NCBI GenBank assembly: GCA_021813305.1
Contig: JAKALE010000031.1
Coordinates: forward strand, 1-5,080
Direction: 5' to 3'
Length of the DNA stretch: 5,080 nucleotides
Source: a bacterium
GTDB lineage: Bacteria; Patescibacteria; Paceibacteria; UBA6257; Brennerbacteraceae
This document shows positions 1 to 4,830 of the stretch, piece after piece (positions within the stretch are counted from its first letter, which is position 1; each line of letters begins with the position of its first letter). The notes below the pieces were generated by a model, which had not been told where the DNA came from, did not search any database, and saw nothing but the letters and a program-made list of their open reading frames with translations. The position numbers were made by a program, and so were the translations under genes.

Positions 1-299
1 CCGATCGTTTTTCCTTTTTCCACGTCCAGCACGATGCCGCCCCACAGACGCGAACCGAGAACCGTTTCCAGATATCGGCCCGCTTCCAGTGCACATTTGC
101 CGATACCGACAACGCCGATGTGTTGGAATGCGTCAAGGTCAATGCGCTCTCCTTGGATAGAAAGAACGCTGCCCATGCGCGCGATTTGCGAGCGCAGCAC
201 GGCTTGCATTCCAATTGCCTGGTACCCCGCTTCAAGCAAAGCAAGGGCCTGCCTGCGCTGCAATGTTTTTCCCAATGACGATGTGTTTTTGATGATCAT
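1..299 (-). CDS. Glycerate 2-kinase, DUF4147/GckA family (N-terminal part, cut by window edge)
   Basis: Only the first 99 codons and part of the next lie in the window; the 3' end is beyond base 1. The family phosphorylates D-glycerate to 2-phosphoglycerate in the cytoplasm, using ATP. The visible part starts M-I-I-K-N and has an N-terminal helical stretch with an A-L-L-E-A-G-Y-Q-A-I-like segment (about residues 18-30). A nucleotide-fold strand and glycine turn G-V-V-G-I-G-K-C-A follow at residues 62-70, then a helix A-L-E-A-G-R-Y-L-E and a second strand W-G-G-I-V-L-D-V (86-93). The GxGKxA turn with Lys68 is the DUF4147 N-terminal hallmark. The ATG (297-299) overlaps the TGA of the GpsA-like gene as ATGA, which implies translational coupling; no Shine-Dalgarno site is visible. 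The C-terminal MOFRL domain cannot be checked here. Family call fairly sure, exact substrate inferred. Confidence 0.72.
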   Translation of the reverse strand, partial: MIIKNTSSLGKTLQRRQALALLEAGYQAIGMQAVLRSQIARMGSVLSIQGERIDLDAFQHIGVVGIGKCALEAGRYLETVLGSRLWGGIVLDVEKGKTI

Positions 300-1177
300 A
301 GAAGTGTTGAAAGAATCTTGACCGCATTGCCCGGTTGCGATGAAATCTCATGCATGGCACCAAGCAAACGCGGCAACGGTTCGTGATCGTGTTCAAATAT
401 GCTAGCCAACGCGTTCAGAGAATGCATGCCCTCGCAATCTTTTTCGGGTATTGCGCATGAACTCAACGCATACCCGAATGCGCGATTCGCGGAGTGAGGG
501 CTCCTTGCGGTTGCTTCAAAATCCTCTCTTCCGGCAATACCCCCAAGCACCGATTGCTTCATGTTGAATTTTTGCGCGAGCATATTCCATTCCGAATAGA
601 TTGAATCGTCCCACTGCCGCTCCCTGCCCACATACAACCCCGCGCCATCCACCATCCCGATGAATAACGAGTATATGTTTTTTAAAATGCTTGCCCACAC
701 GACGCTATGCGTATCCGCTTCGTACACAACGGATATATTCGTGCCGGAAAAAAGCCTGCGTATCGTTTCGAAAACTGCAGGATTTCCCGCAACGGCCGCG
801 ACACCCGGCAAGCCCTGGCACATGTCTTCGGCGATCGTGGGACCGGAAAAAATCGCGAATGGATTTTTGGGAAATATATTTTCGATCGCCTCATCGATGG
901 TCTGACTGTTTCGCAAAAGCCCTTTCACGCAAGAAACGATCAAGTGATCTGGTTTCAAAAACGGTTTCAGTGATTCCAAAGCGTCAATGACATGCCACGA
1001 GCATACGCACAAAAAAACAACCGAACACTGGTTGCACATTTGAGGCAGCTCCATTGCGCTTGAACGCCTTGCGGGATCCGTATCCCATACGTGCACGGTG
1101 CAGTTTTTTTTCAAAATGCCGGCAAGGCACGAACCGAACTCGCCGCCGCCCAGAACCAGAACCGTTTCATGCGTCAT
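296..1177 (-). CDS. gpsA: GpsA-like NAD(P)-dependent glycerol-3-phosphate dehydrogenase, divergent substrate site
   Basis: A 293-residue protein, shorter than the roughly 330 usual for GpsA, which reduces dihydroxyacetone phosphate to sn-glycerol-3-phosphate for phospholipid synthesis. The N-terminal Rossmann domain starts V-L-V-L-G-G-G-E-F-G-S (residues 6-16). Next come S-C-V-K-G-L with Lys85, S-G-P-T-I-A-E-D (111-118), and the helical-domain motif S-I-L-K-N-I-Y-S with Lys166/Asn167, then G-M-V-D-G (174-178). Asp219 and Thr223 match the canonical GLGDxxxT site. Two expected substrate-phosphate contacts differ: SRN reads S-A-N (Ala230), and the Lys after VEGYRNT is Asn255. The usual N-A-x-x-A-L-I-T-R-G helix is replaced by a Trp/Asp-rich stretch (residues 184-197). 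The start at 1175-1177 was chosen because the Rossmann strand begins four residues later and it makes an ATGA overlap with the upstream stop; an upstream in-frame extension to 1444 is spurious. Family membership is secure; activity on DHAP is uncertain. Confidence 0.82.
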   Translation of the reverse strand: MTHETVLVLGGGEFGSCLAGILKKNCTVHVWDTDPARRSSAMELPQMCNQCSVVFLCVCSWHVIDALESLKPFLKPDHLIVSCVKGLLRNSQTIDEAIENIFPKNPFAIFSGPTIAEDMCQGLPGVAAVAGNPAVFETIRRLFSGTNISVVYEADTHSVVWASILKNIYSLFIGMVDGAGLYVGRERQWDDSIYSEWNMLAQKFNMKQSVLGGIAGREDFEATARSPHSANRAFGYALSSCAIPEKDCEGMHSLNALASIFEHDHEPLPRLLGAMHEISSQPGNAVKILSTLL

Positions 1178-2016
1178 GGATGCGGTTGGCACAATTTTTT
1201 CGCCTGGTCCTGCAAAAACAAAATATCCTGCTCCGGAACATTCATGGCTTTGCTCAGATCTTTGGCGGAAAGCGGAATCAGATCGCGAAGCAAATACAGT
1301 CCCTGTTCGGCGAACCTGCTGTACATCCAGCGCGCGGATCCGATGGGAAACAAATTGATGGGATACAACGCTTTTTCGTGAATCATCTGCTCGAGACTTT
1401 GCCCTTTGGGATACCCCCAACTGGTCAGGCGCATGCCCATGCACTGCGCGTAGTCAACTGCTTCCGAAGTGCATCGGGTATTGGTGACAAGCCATACGCC
1501 GTGCTCTTCGCGCGGATGGGAAGGATCATGCTCGAGTTTATCCCTGACATCCAAAAACCGCGCCCACAAGTACAAGGCGACTTTGAGGTCCGACCGCGCG
1601 CCGGGCGCATTGTGATATTTGCATTCGACAATAAAATGATGCCCGGGCGTGCGCGCGACCACGTCGATTTCGTGACGCACGCATGTGCCTTTGAGAAACT
1701 GGTTCGTCTGGGTCTGGTATCCGTACGCATGGAGCACTTCGGCGATATATTGTTCGAATGGATACCCGGTCGGACCGAGCTGCATGATCGCTTTGCGCAA
1801 ATTATACTTGCCCGCCCAGGTCGGATTATACTGCATCAAATACCCGATCGCCGTTCTGAAAATCTCCTCGGATGTGATGGATTTCTTTCCCAATCCCTGG
1901 ACTTCCTGGGCAATGGTTTGGGCAACCGGTTCATCAACCCCGACTTGCGCAAGCGAGCGTACGATATTGCCCGCATGAAACACCTGCCGCTGTCCGTTTG
2001 ATTTGATGACAAACAT
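1174..2016 (-). CDS. ATP-cone domain fused to Mrr-like PD-(D/E)XK restriction endonuclease domain
   Basis: A 280-residue cytoplasmic protein. Residues 1-75 look like an ATP-cone, the nucleotide-sensing module of NrdR and ribonucleotide reductases. It starts F-V-I-K-S-N-G-Q-R, has an I-T-S-E-E-I-F helix start (47-53) and ends in K-Y-N-L-R-K-A-I (70-77). Residues 86-200 are a Mrr-like nuclease fold: P-F-E-Q-Y-I-A-E-V-L (Glu89), H-E-I-D-V-V-A with Asp118, and F-I-V-E-C-K-Y-H-N giving Glu131-x-Lys133. This D...ExK triad appears intact. A V-T-N-T-R-C-T-S-E-A-V-D-Y-A segment (177-190) and S-W-G-Y-P (199-203) follow, then a helical C-terminus with L-Y-P-I (217-220) and an HhH-like stretch near 237-275. 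The gene lies 6 bp after the VKOR stop and overlaps the next gene by 4 bp; no methyltransferase partner is in the window. DNA cleavage gated by (d)ATP is a plausible role but is inference; the target is unknown. Confidence 0.8.
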   Translation of the reverse strand: MFVIKSNGQRQVFHAGNIVRSLAQVGVDEPVAQTIAQEVQGLGKKSITSEEIFRTAIGYLMQYNPTWAGKYNLRKAIMQLGPTGYPFEQYIAEVLHAYGYQTQTNQFLKGTCVRHEIDVVARTPGHHFIVECKYHNAPGARSDLKVALYLWARFLDVRDKLEHDPSHPREEHGVWLVTNTRCTSEAVDYAQCMGMRLTSWGYPKGQSLEQMIHEKALYPINLFPIGSARWMYSRFAEQGLYLLRDLIPLSAKDLSKAMNVPEQDILFLQDQAKKLCQPHP

Positions 2017-2022
2017 AACGGA

Positions 2023-2481
2023 TTACGAACGCTTAGCCGAACGCCACATCAGGTACCCGACCGTCAGCACGCCTACCGCGAACTCCGATGTCACGCAATA
2101 CAGGCACCAGGCATGCAAAACGCCGCCCTGAATGTAAAGCAAACTGATCGAAACCAGCACGCCCGCGCTGACCAGCAAGCCGAGCAAATCCATGAGAACC
2201 TTCTTCCCGGACGCGACCAACGCGATAACTATGACAAACAGGCTCGCGTAGTATGTGATGCCCCACACGGTCCAAGGAATCCCCATGAACGTGGAGAACT
2301 TGCTTTGCAACACGAATCCGCAATCAAATCCCCTGACATCGCAGCGATATCCTTTGCCCGTGCTTTCCTGCATCAAAAGATACGCGCAGTCCGCGAATCC
2401 GATCAGCGCCGCGCAGCACACGAGGAACGCCCCGGCTTTAGCCCGCGAGAGCTTGGTCAAGAAGTTGTTTGAGCTGGTCAT
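2023..2481 (-). CDS. VKOR-family (vitamin K epoxide reductase-like) membrane disulfide oxidoreductase
   Basis: A 152-residue integral membrane protein expected to reoxidise a periplasmic or extracytoplasmic DsbA-like thioredoxin and pass electrons to membrane quinone, like DsbB. Four hydrophobic helices are visible at about residues 17-37, 68-91, 97-118 and 123-146. The redox residues are in the expected places: a loop cysteine pair Cys47 and Cys54 after the first helix, then F-S-T-F-M-G-I-P (62-69) with the family Ser, and the active-site C-L-Y-C at Cys126-Cys129. The size is typical of a bare VKOR domain without a fused thioredoxin; here the thioredoxin partner is the separate gene immediately upstream. 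The ATG at 2479-2481 lies 44 bp inside the dsbA-like gene and has no Shine-Dalgarno site, so translation probably depends on ribosomes from the upstream gene. Cys22, Cys23 and Cys32 in helix 1 are extra cysteines of unclear role. Confidence 0.88.
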   Translation of the reverse strand: MTSSNNFLTKLSRAKAGAFLVCCAALIGFADCAYLLMQESTGKGYRCDVRGFDCGFVLQSKFSTFMGIPWTVWGITYYASLFVIVIALVASGKKVLMDLLGLLVSAGVLVSISLLYIQGGVLHAWCLYCVTSEFAVGVLTVGYLMWRSAKRS

Positions 2482-3079
2482 ACGATTGGAATTGTACCTG
2501 TTGGCCGTTTAGGAAAAATGTCGGGGTGCCCGGAATCTGATCCTGAAGCGCAGTGTCGCGGTCCGAAGCAACCTTGTCGGCAACCGCCTGCGAATCCTCG
2601 TCCGATTGGAATTTTTGAACATCGAGACCGAGTTGTTGGGCGTATTGCGCAAATAACGGCTTGGGATCCTTGGTGGCAACCCAGGTGTCCTGATTTTGGA
2701 ACAGCACGTGCACCATATCCCAGAATTTGCCCTGCGTTCCTGCGGCCTCAGCTGCATGCGCGGCCGCAAGGGCCCACGGATGCTGCGGCAACGGAAAATG
2801 CCTGTACAAAAACAGCGTGCTTGACGCATACGCCTGGCGCGCCTGCTCCACGATCGGTTCGTATTCCTTGCATACCGGACACTCCAAGTCGCTGTACTCG
2901 AGCAGCGTGACTTTTGCGTTCGGATTGCCGAATTTCCAATCGCTTTGCCGAATCGGCGTCATGTGAAGATTTGACGGATTGTTCGTGCTTTGAAATATCC
3001 ACCACATGCCTCCGAATACCAACCCAAGGCAGAGGATGCTTCCGGCAATGATCAAAAACGGCTTCAGTTTCTGGTTCAT
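2438..3079 (-). CDS. Membrane-anchored DsbA-like thiol:disulfide oxidoreductase (thioredoxin_4 type)
   Basis: A 213-residue protein with a positively charged N-terminus (M-N-Q-K-L-K) and one hydrophobic segment at about residues 8-29, acting as an uncleaved anchor or signal; no clear lipobox is seen. The catalytic domain lies outside the membrane. It begins G-N-P-N-A-K-V-T-L-L-E-Y-S-D (51-64) and carries the active site C-P-V-C at Cys67-Cys70, a R-H-F-P-L motif (93-97), an alanine-rich helical insert (102-113) typical of DsbA-like folds, and the cis-proline loop I-P-G-T-P-T-F-F with Pro186. It should introduce disulfides into secreted proteins and be recycled by the VKOR encoded by the overlapping next gene. 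It is the first gene of a five-gene minus-strand run and the only one preceded by a credible Shine-Dalgarno site. Whether it acts as oxidase or isomerase is not decided by sequence, though pairing with VKOR favours oxidase. Confidence 0.9.
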   Translation of the reverse strand: MNQKLKPFLIIAGSILCLGLVFGGMWWIFQSTNNPSNLHMTPIRQSDWKFGNPNAKVTLLEYSDLECPVCKEYEPIVEQARQAYASSTLFLYRHFPLPQHPWALAAAHAAEAAGTQGKFWDMVHVLFQNQDTWVATKDPKPLFAQYAQQLGLDVQKFQSDEDSQAVADKVASDRDTALQDQIPGTPTFFLNGQQVQFQSYDQLKQLLDQALAG

Positions 3080-3087
3080 GAAAAATG

Positions 3088-3091
3088 TCCT
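3088..3091 (-). promoter_or_regulatory. Shine-Dalgarno site of the dsbA-like gene
   Basis: On the minus strand this reads AGGA, 8 nt before the ATG at 3079. It supports this start and is the only convincing ribosome binding site seen in the window. Confidence 0.5.
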
Positions 3092-3112
3092 GTTATTTCT
3101 TCGTTTCCTGTG

Positions 3113-3118
3113 TATAGT
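3113..3118 (+). promoter_or_regulatory. Candidate -10 element for queA
   Basis: The bases read TATAGT, one mismatch from consensus, with a weak CTGTTA-like -35 at 3090-3095 (17-bp spacer). A second candidate, TATCAT, lies at 3120-3125 in the next copy of a 7-bp tandem repeat. Either would give queA a short leader of roughly 8-15 nt. Confidence 0.35.
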
Positions 3119-3120
3119 GT

Positions 3121-3126
3121 ATCATA
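3121..3126 (-). promoter_or_regulatory. Candidate -10 element for the dsbA-led operon
   Basis: On the minus strand the bases read TATGAT, one mismatch from TATAAT. Transcription would start near 3114 and give a leader of about 35 nt containing the AGGA site. No good -35 hexamer is visible at 16-18 bp, so this is tentative. Confidence 0.35.
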
Positions 3127-3139
3127 TTTCATCTTGACC

Positions 3140-4189
3140 ATGCACGAATCTCTTGACCGCATTCTTCGCTCGTTCGACTATGCGCTTCCCCAATCCTTGA
3201 TCGCGCAAAAACCGGCGCATCCGCGCGACCACGCGCGGCTCATGATCGTCCCGAAAGCCGGCGGCGCGCTGCGCCATGAGATTTTTTCAAATATCGGATC
3301 GTTCCTGCCGCCCCGTTCATTGATCGTCATCAATGACACCAAAGTCATTCCGGCGCGCCTCATGCTCAAAAAAAAGACCGGTGGCGCGGTCCAAATCCTG
3401 TATCTTGACCACCACGGTGCCTCGGTGCGCGCCATGGTTTCCCCTGGACTCAAACCGGGCACGGACCTCTATCTGGGCAAGCGCATCGTCTTCACGGTCA
3501 TGGGGTCGGAAGGAAAACGTTACGACCTCAAAGCGCACATGAGTCCCGGGCGCATCATCCCGTTGTTCGAACAAAAAGGTGACATGCCCATCCCGCCATA
3601 TATCAAGCACAGTCCGTTGAACAAAACCCAAATGAAACAGGCGTACCAGACCGTGTTTGCGCGCCAAAACGGATCGGTTGCAGCCCCCACGGCTTCGCTC
3701 CATTTCACCAAACGCCTGCTCAAGGAACTCAAACGCCAGGGACACGAAATCGTGCACGTTACCCTGCATGTGAACTTGGGCACATTCGCTCCGCTCGAAT
3801 ACGAAAACTTGAAGGCCAAGCGCCTGCACGAAGAACGCTATTATATCGACCAGTCCACGGCAAAGCGCCTCACGCAGGCCATTGCCGAACGCCGGCCGAT
3901 TATCGCGTGCGGCACTACGGTCACGCGCACCCTCGAGTCCGCCGCCCATGAGGCGCACGGCGCAATGACGATCGAACCCGGATGGCACACGACAGATCTG
4001 TTCATTGCGCCCGGATACAAATTCCGCGCAATCACCGGACTCATGACGAACTTTCACCTTCCTCGTTCATCCTTGCTTATGCTCGTTGCGGCACTGGCAG
4101 GAAAAAAGCGCATCCTTGATGCGTATCGCAAAGCCGTTGCCCGGCGCTATCGGTTCTACTCTTTCGGAGATGCGATGCTTATTTTCTGA
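3140..4189 (+). CDS. queA: S-adenosylmethionine:tRNA ribosyltransferase-isomerase QueA
   Basis: A 349-residue cytoplasmic enzyme that transfers and isomerises the ribosyl group of SAM onto 7-aminomethyl-7-deazaguanine in tRNA, forming epoxyqueuosine at the anticodon wobble position. Family motifs run along the whole length: F-D-Y-A-L-P-x-x-L-I-A-Q (12-23), V-I-N-D-T-K-V-I-P-A-R-L (63-74), G-D-M-P-I-P-P-Y-I (147-155), A-Y-Q-T-V-F-A (168-174), A-A-P-T-A-S-L-H-F-T (181-190), H-V-N-L-G-T-F-A-P-L (210-219), G-T-T-V-T-R-T-L-E-S (258-267), T-N-F-H-L-P-R-S-S-L (303-312) and R-F-Y-S-F-G-D-A-M-L-I (338-348). Length is normal. The ATG at 3140 was chosen because the open frame upstream (from 2990) encodes no family sequence and overlaps dsbA. 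The start has no Shine-Dalgarno site. No other queuosine gene is in the window. Family A-P-T-A-G reads A-P-T-A-S here. Confidence 0.95.
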   Translation: MHESLDRILRSFDYALPQSLIAQKPAHPRDHARLMIVPKAGGALRHEIFSNIGSFLPPRSLIVINDTKVIPARLMLKKKTGGAVQILYLDHHGASVRAMVSPGLKPGTDLYLGKRIVFTVMGSEGKRYDLKAHMSPGRIIPLFEQKGDMPIPPYIKHSPLNKTQMKQAYQTVFARQNGSVAAPTASLHFTKRLLKELKRQGHEIVHVTLHVNLGTFAPLEYENLKAKRLHEERYYIDQSTAKRLTQAIAERRPIIACGTTVTRTLESAAHEAHGAMTIEPGWHTTDLFIAPGYKFRAITGLMTNFHLPRSSLLMLVAALAGKKRILDAYRKAVARRYRFYSFGDAMLIF

Positions 4190-4794
4190 CGGACTTTTCT
4201 CCTGTGCGCGATGTGACGCTTAGTAAGCGCGAACACGATGCCGCCGAAAAACGATATGACCAAAACGATGCCAATGACAAAATGCCAAGGCGCGTAGCGC
4301 TGCCACGCCAACACGAGCAAACGCGACAGCGCCAATGCCAAAATATTGAAAACAAGCGACCCTGTCGCGGTCCAGAACACGAATCGTCCGAACGGATATT
4401 CGGCGATGCCCGCGACGTAAGACGAGAACAAACGCACATATCCGTTGAACCGCACCAGAAACGCGGTACCGTCCCCGAACCGTTCGTACCAACGGGTCAC
4501 TTTTTGCCGTACATCGTGAAATTCGGTATGCCGGGAAAACCTGCGCTCAAGCCACTCGCCGCCGTGCTTACCGACCATGTAAGCGACCATCGCCCCAACA
4601 ACGTGCCCCGTCGTGAGAAACGTAATCATGAACCAATACGTCTGCTGGCCCGCATCGATCATCTGAAGCGCAGTCAAATATCCGATCGTGATGGGCAATG
4701 GAATCGCGATGTTTTCAATGAACATGGAGACGAAAATGCCCCACAGCCCCCATGAACGGAGCGCCGTATTAAGAAACAGCACCATCTGCCACAT
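4156..4794 (-). CDS. DedA-family (SNARE-associated/VTT domain) membrane protein
   Basis: A 212-residue polytopic membrane protein. DedA proteins are linked to lipid translocation (for example recycling of the undecaprenyl phosphate carrier) and membrane homeostasis. Visible signature: F-I-E-N-I-A-I-P-L-P (25-34) with Glu27 in a re-entrant segment, G-H-V-V-G-A-M-V-A-Y-M-V-G-K (63-76), then the paired arginines Arg115 and Arg121 in L-V-R-F-N-G-Y-V-R (113-121), A-G-I (128-130) and F-G-R-F-V-F-W (135-141). Hydrophobic helices follow at about 143-163 and 170-190, and the tail is basic. An acidic residue usually found just after the P-x-P motif is absent (I-T-I at 35-37). Start at 4792-4794; an in-frame Met at codon 4 is an alternative. 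The gene ends in TAG 34 bp inside convergent queA. It is expressed divergently from the PEGA-type gene. The substrate cannot be told from sequence. Confidence 0.87.
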   Translation of the reverse strand: MWQMVLFLNTALRSWGLWGIFVSMFIENIAIPLPITIGYLTALQMIDAGQQTYWFMITFLTTGHVVGAMVAYMVGKHGGEWLERRFSRHTEFHDVRQKVTRWYERFGDGTAFLVRFNGYVRLFSSYVAGIAEYPFGRFVFWTATGSLVFNILALALSRLLVLAWQRYAPWHFVIGIVLVISFFGGIVFALTKRHIAHRRKVRQKISIASPKE

Positions 4795-4803
4795 ATCGGA
4801 CTG

Positions 4804-4812
4804 AGTATATCA
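4804..4812 (-). promoter_or_regulatory. Extended -10 promoter element for the dedA-family gene
   Basis: On the minus strand the bases read TGATATACT: a TGn extension followed by TATACT, one mismatch from TATAAT. Transcription is expected to begin near 4796-4798, only 2-4 nt before the ATG at 4794. No -35 hexamer is recognisable, which is tolerated by extended -10 promoters. Confidence 0.5.
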
Positions 4813-4814
4813 CG

Positions 4815-4823
4815 TGCTACAAT
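4815..4823 (+). promoter_or_regulatory. Extended -10 promoter element for the PEGA-type gene
   Basis: The bases read TGCTACAAT: a TGn extension followed by TACAAT, one mismatch from consensus. Transcription is expected to begin about 4829-4831, at or next to the ATG at 4831, implying a leaderless mRNA. No -35 hexamer is seen. The TG shares the CACGTG palindrome (4811-4816) with the opposing promoter. Confidence 0.5.
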
Positions 4824-4830
4824 GACGAAT

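Noticed and set aside
296..1177. Tartronate semialdehyde reductase (3-hydroxyisobutyrate dehydrogenase family) as the identity of the dehydrogenase next to glycerate kinase.
   Set aside because: That family carries a D-A-P-V-S-G-G-type motif, absent here; S-G-P-T-I-A-E-D and S-I-L-K-N place it in the GpsA family, although its substrate remains open.
1178..1444. In-frame N-terminal extension of the GpsA-like gene (89 extra codons).
   Set aside because: It has no family similarity, is rich in Arg/Ser as expected of an off-frame reading, and lies wholly inside the ATP-cone nuclease gene; the Rossmann strand starts just after the ATG at 1177.
1054..2001. Long plus-strand open frame (315 codons) antisense to the nuclease gene.
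   Set aside because: It is a reading of the complementary strand of a well-supported gene, with low-complexity Arg-rich composition and no recognisable domain.
2990..3139. Upstream extension of the queA frame by 50 codons.
   Set aside because: It overlaps the dsbA-like start region and promoter, and QueA proteins begin just before the F-D-Y-x-L-P motif, matching the ATG at 3140.
3317..4057. Minus-strand open frame of 246 codons inside queA.
   Set aside because: QueA is unambiguous on the other strand; the antisense product has no recognisable motif and reflects codon bias.
4166..4202. GGAGA...TCTCC arms around the queA stop considered as a terminator hairpin.
   Set aside because: Five-base arms with a 27-base loop and no following T-run are too weak to support.
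4217..4229. Perfect inverted repeat CGCTTA-G-TAAGCG considered as a bidirectional terminator for queA and dedA.
   Set aside because: A one-base centre cannot form a stable full stem-loop, there is no T-run after it, and it lies within dedA coding sequence.
2543..4674. A 12-base repeat, CTGAAGCGCAGT, at 2543-2554 and 4663-4674.
   Set aside because: On the minus strand both copies encode T-A-L-Q in unrelated proteins (DsbA-like and DedA); shared codon choice explains it, and there are no further copies or flanking structure.
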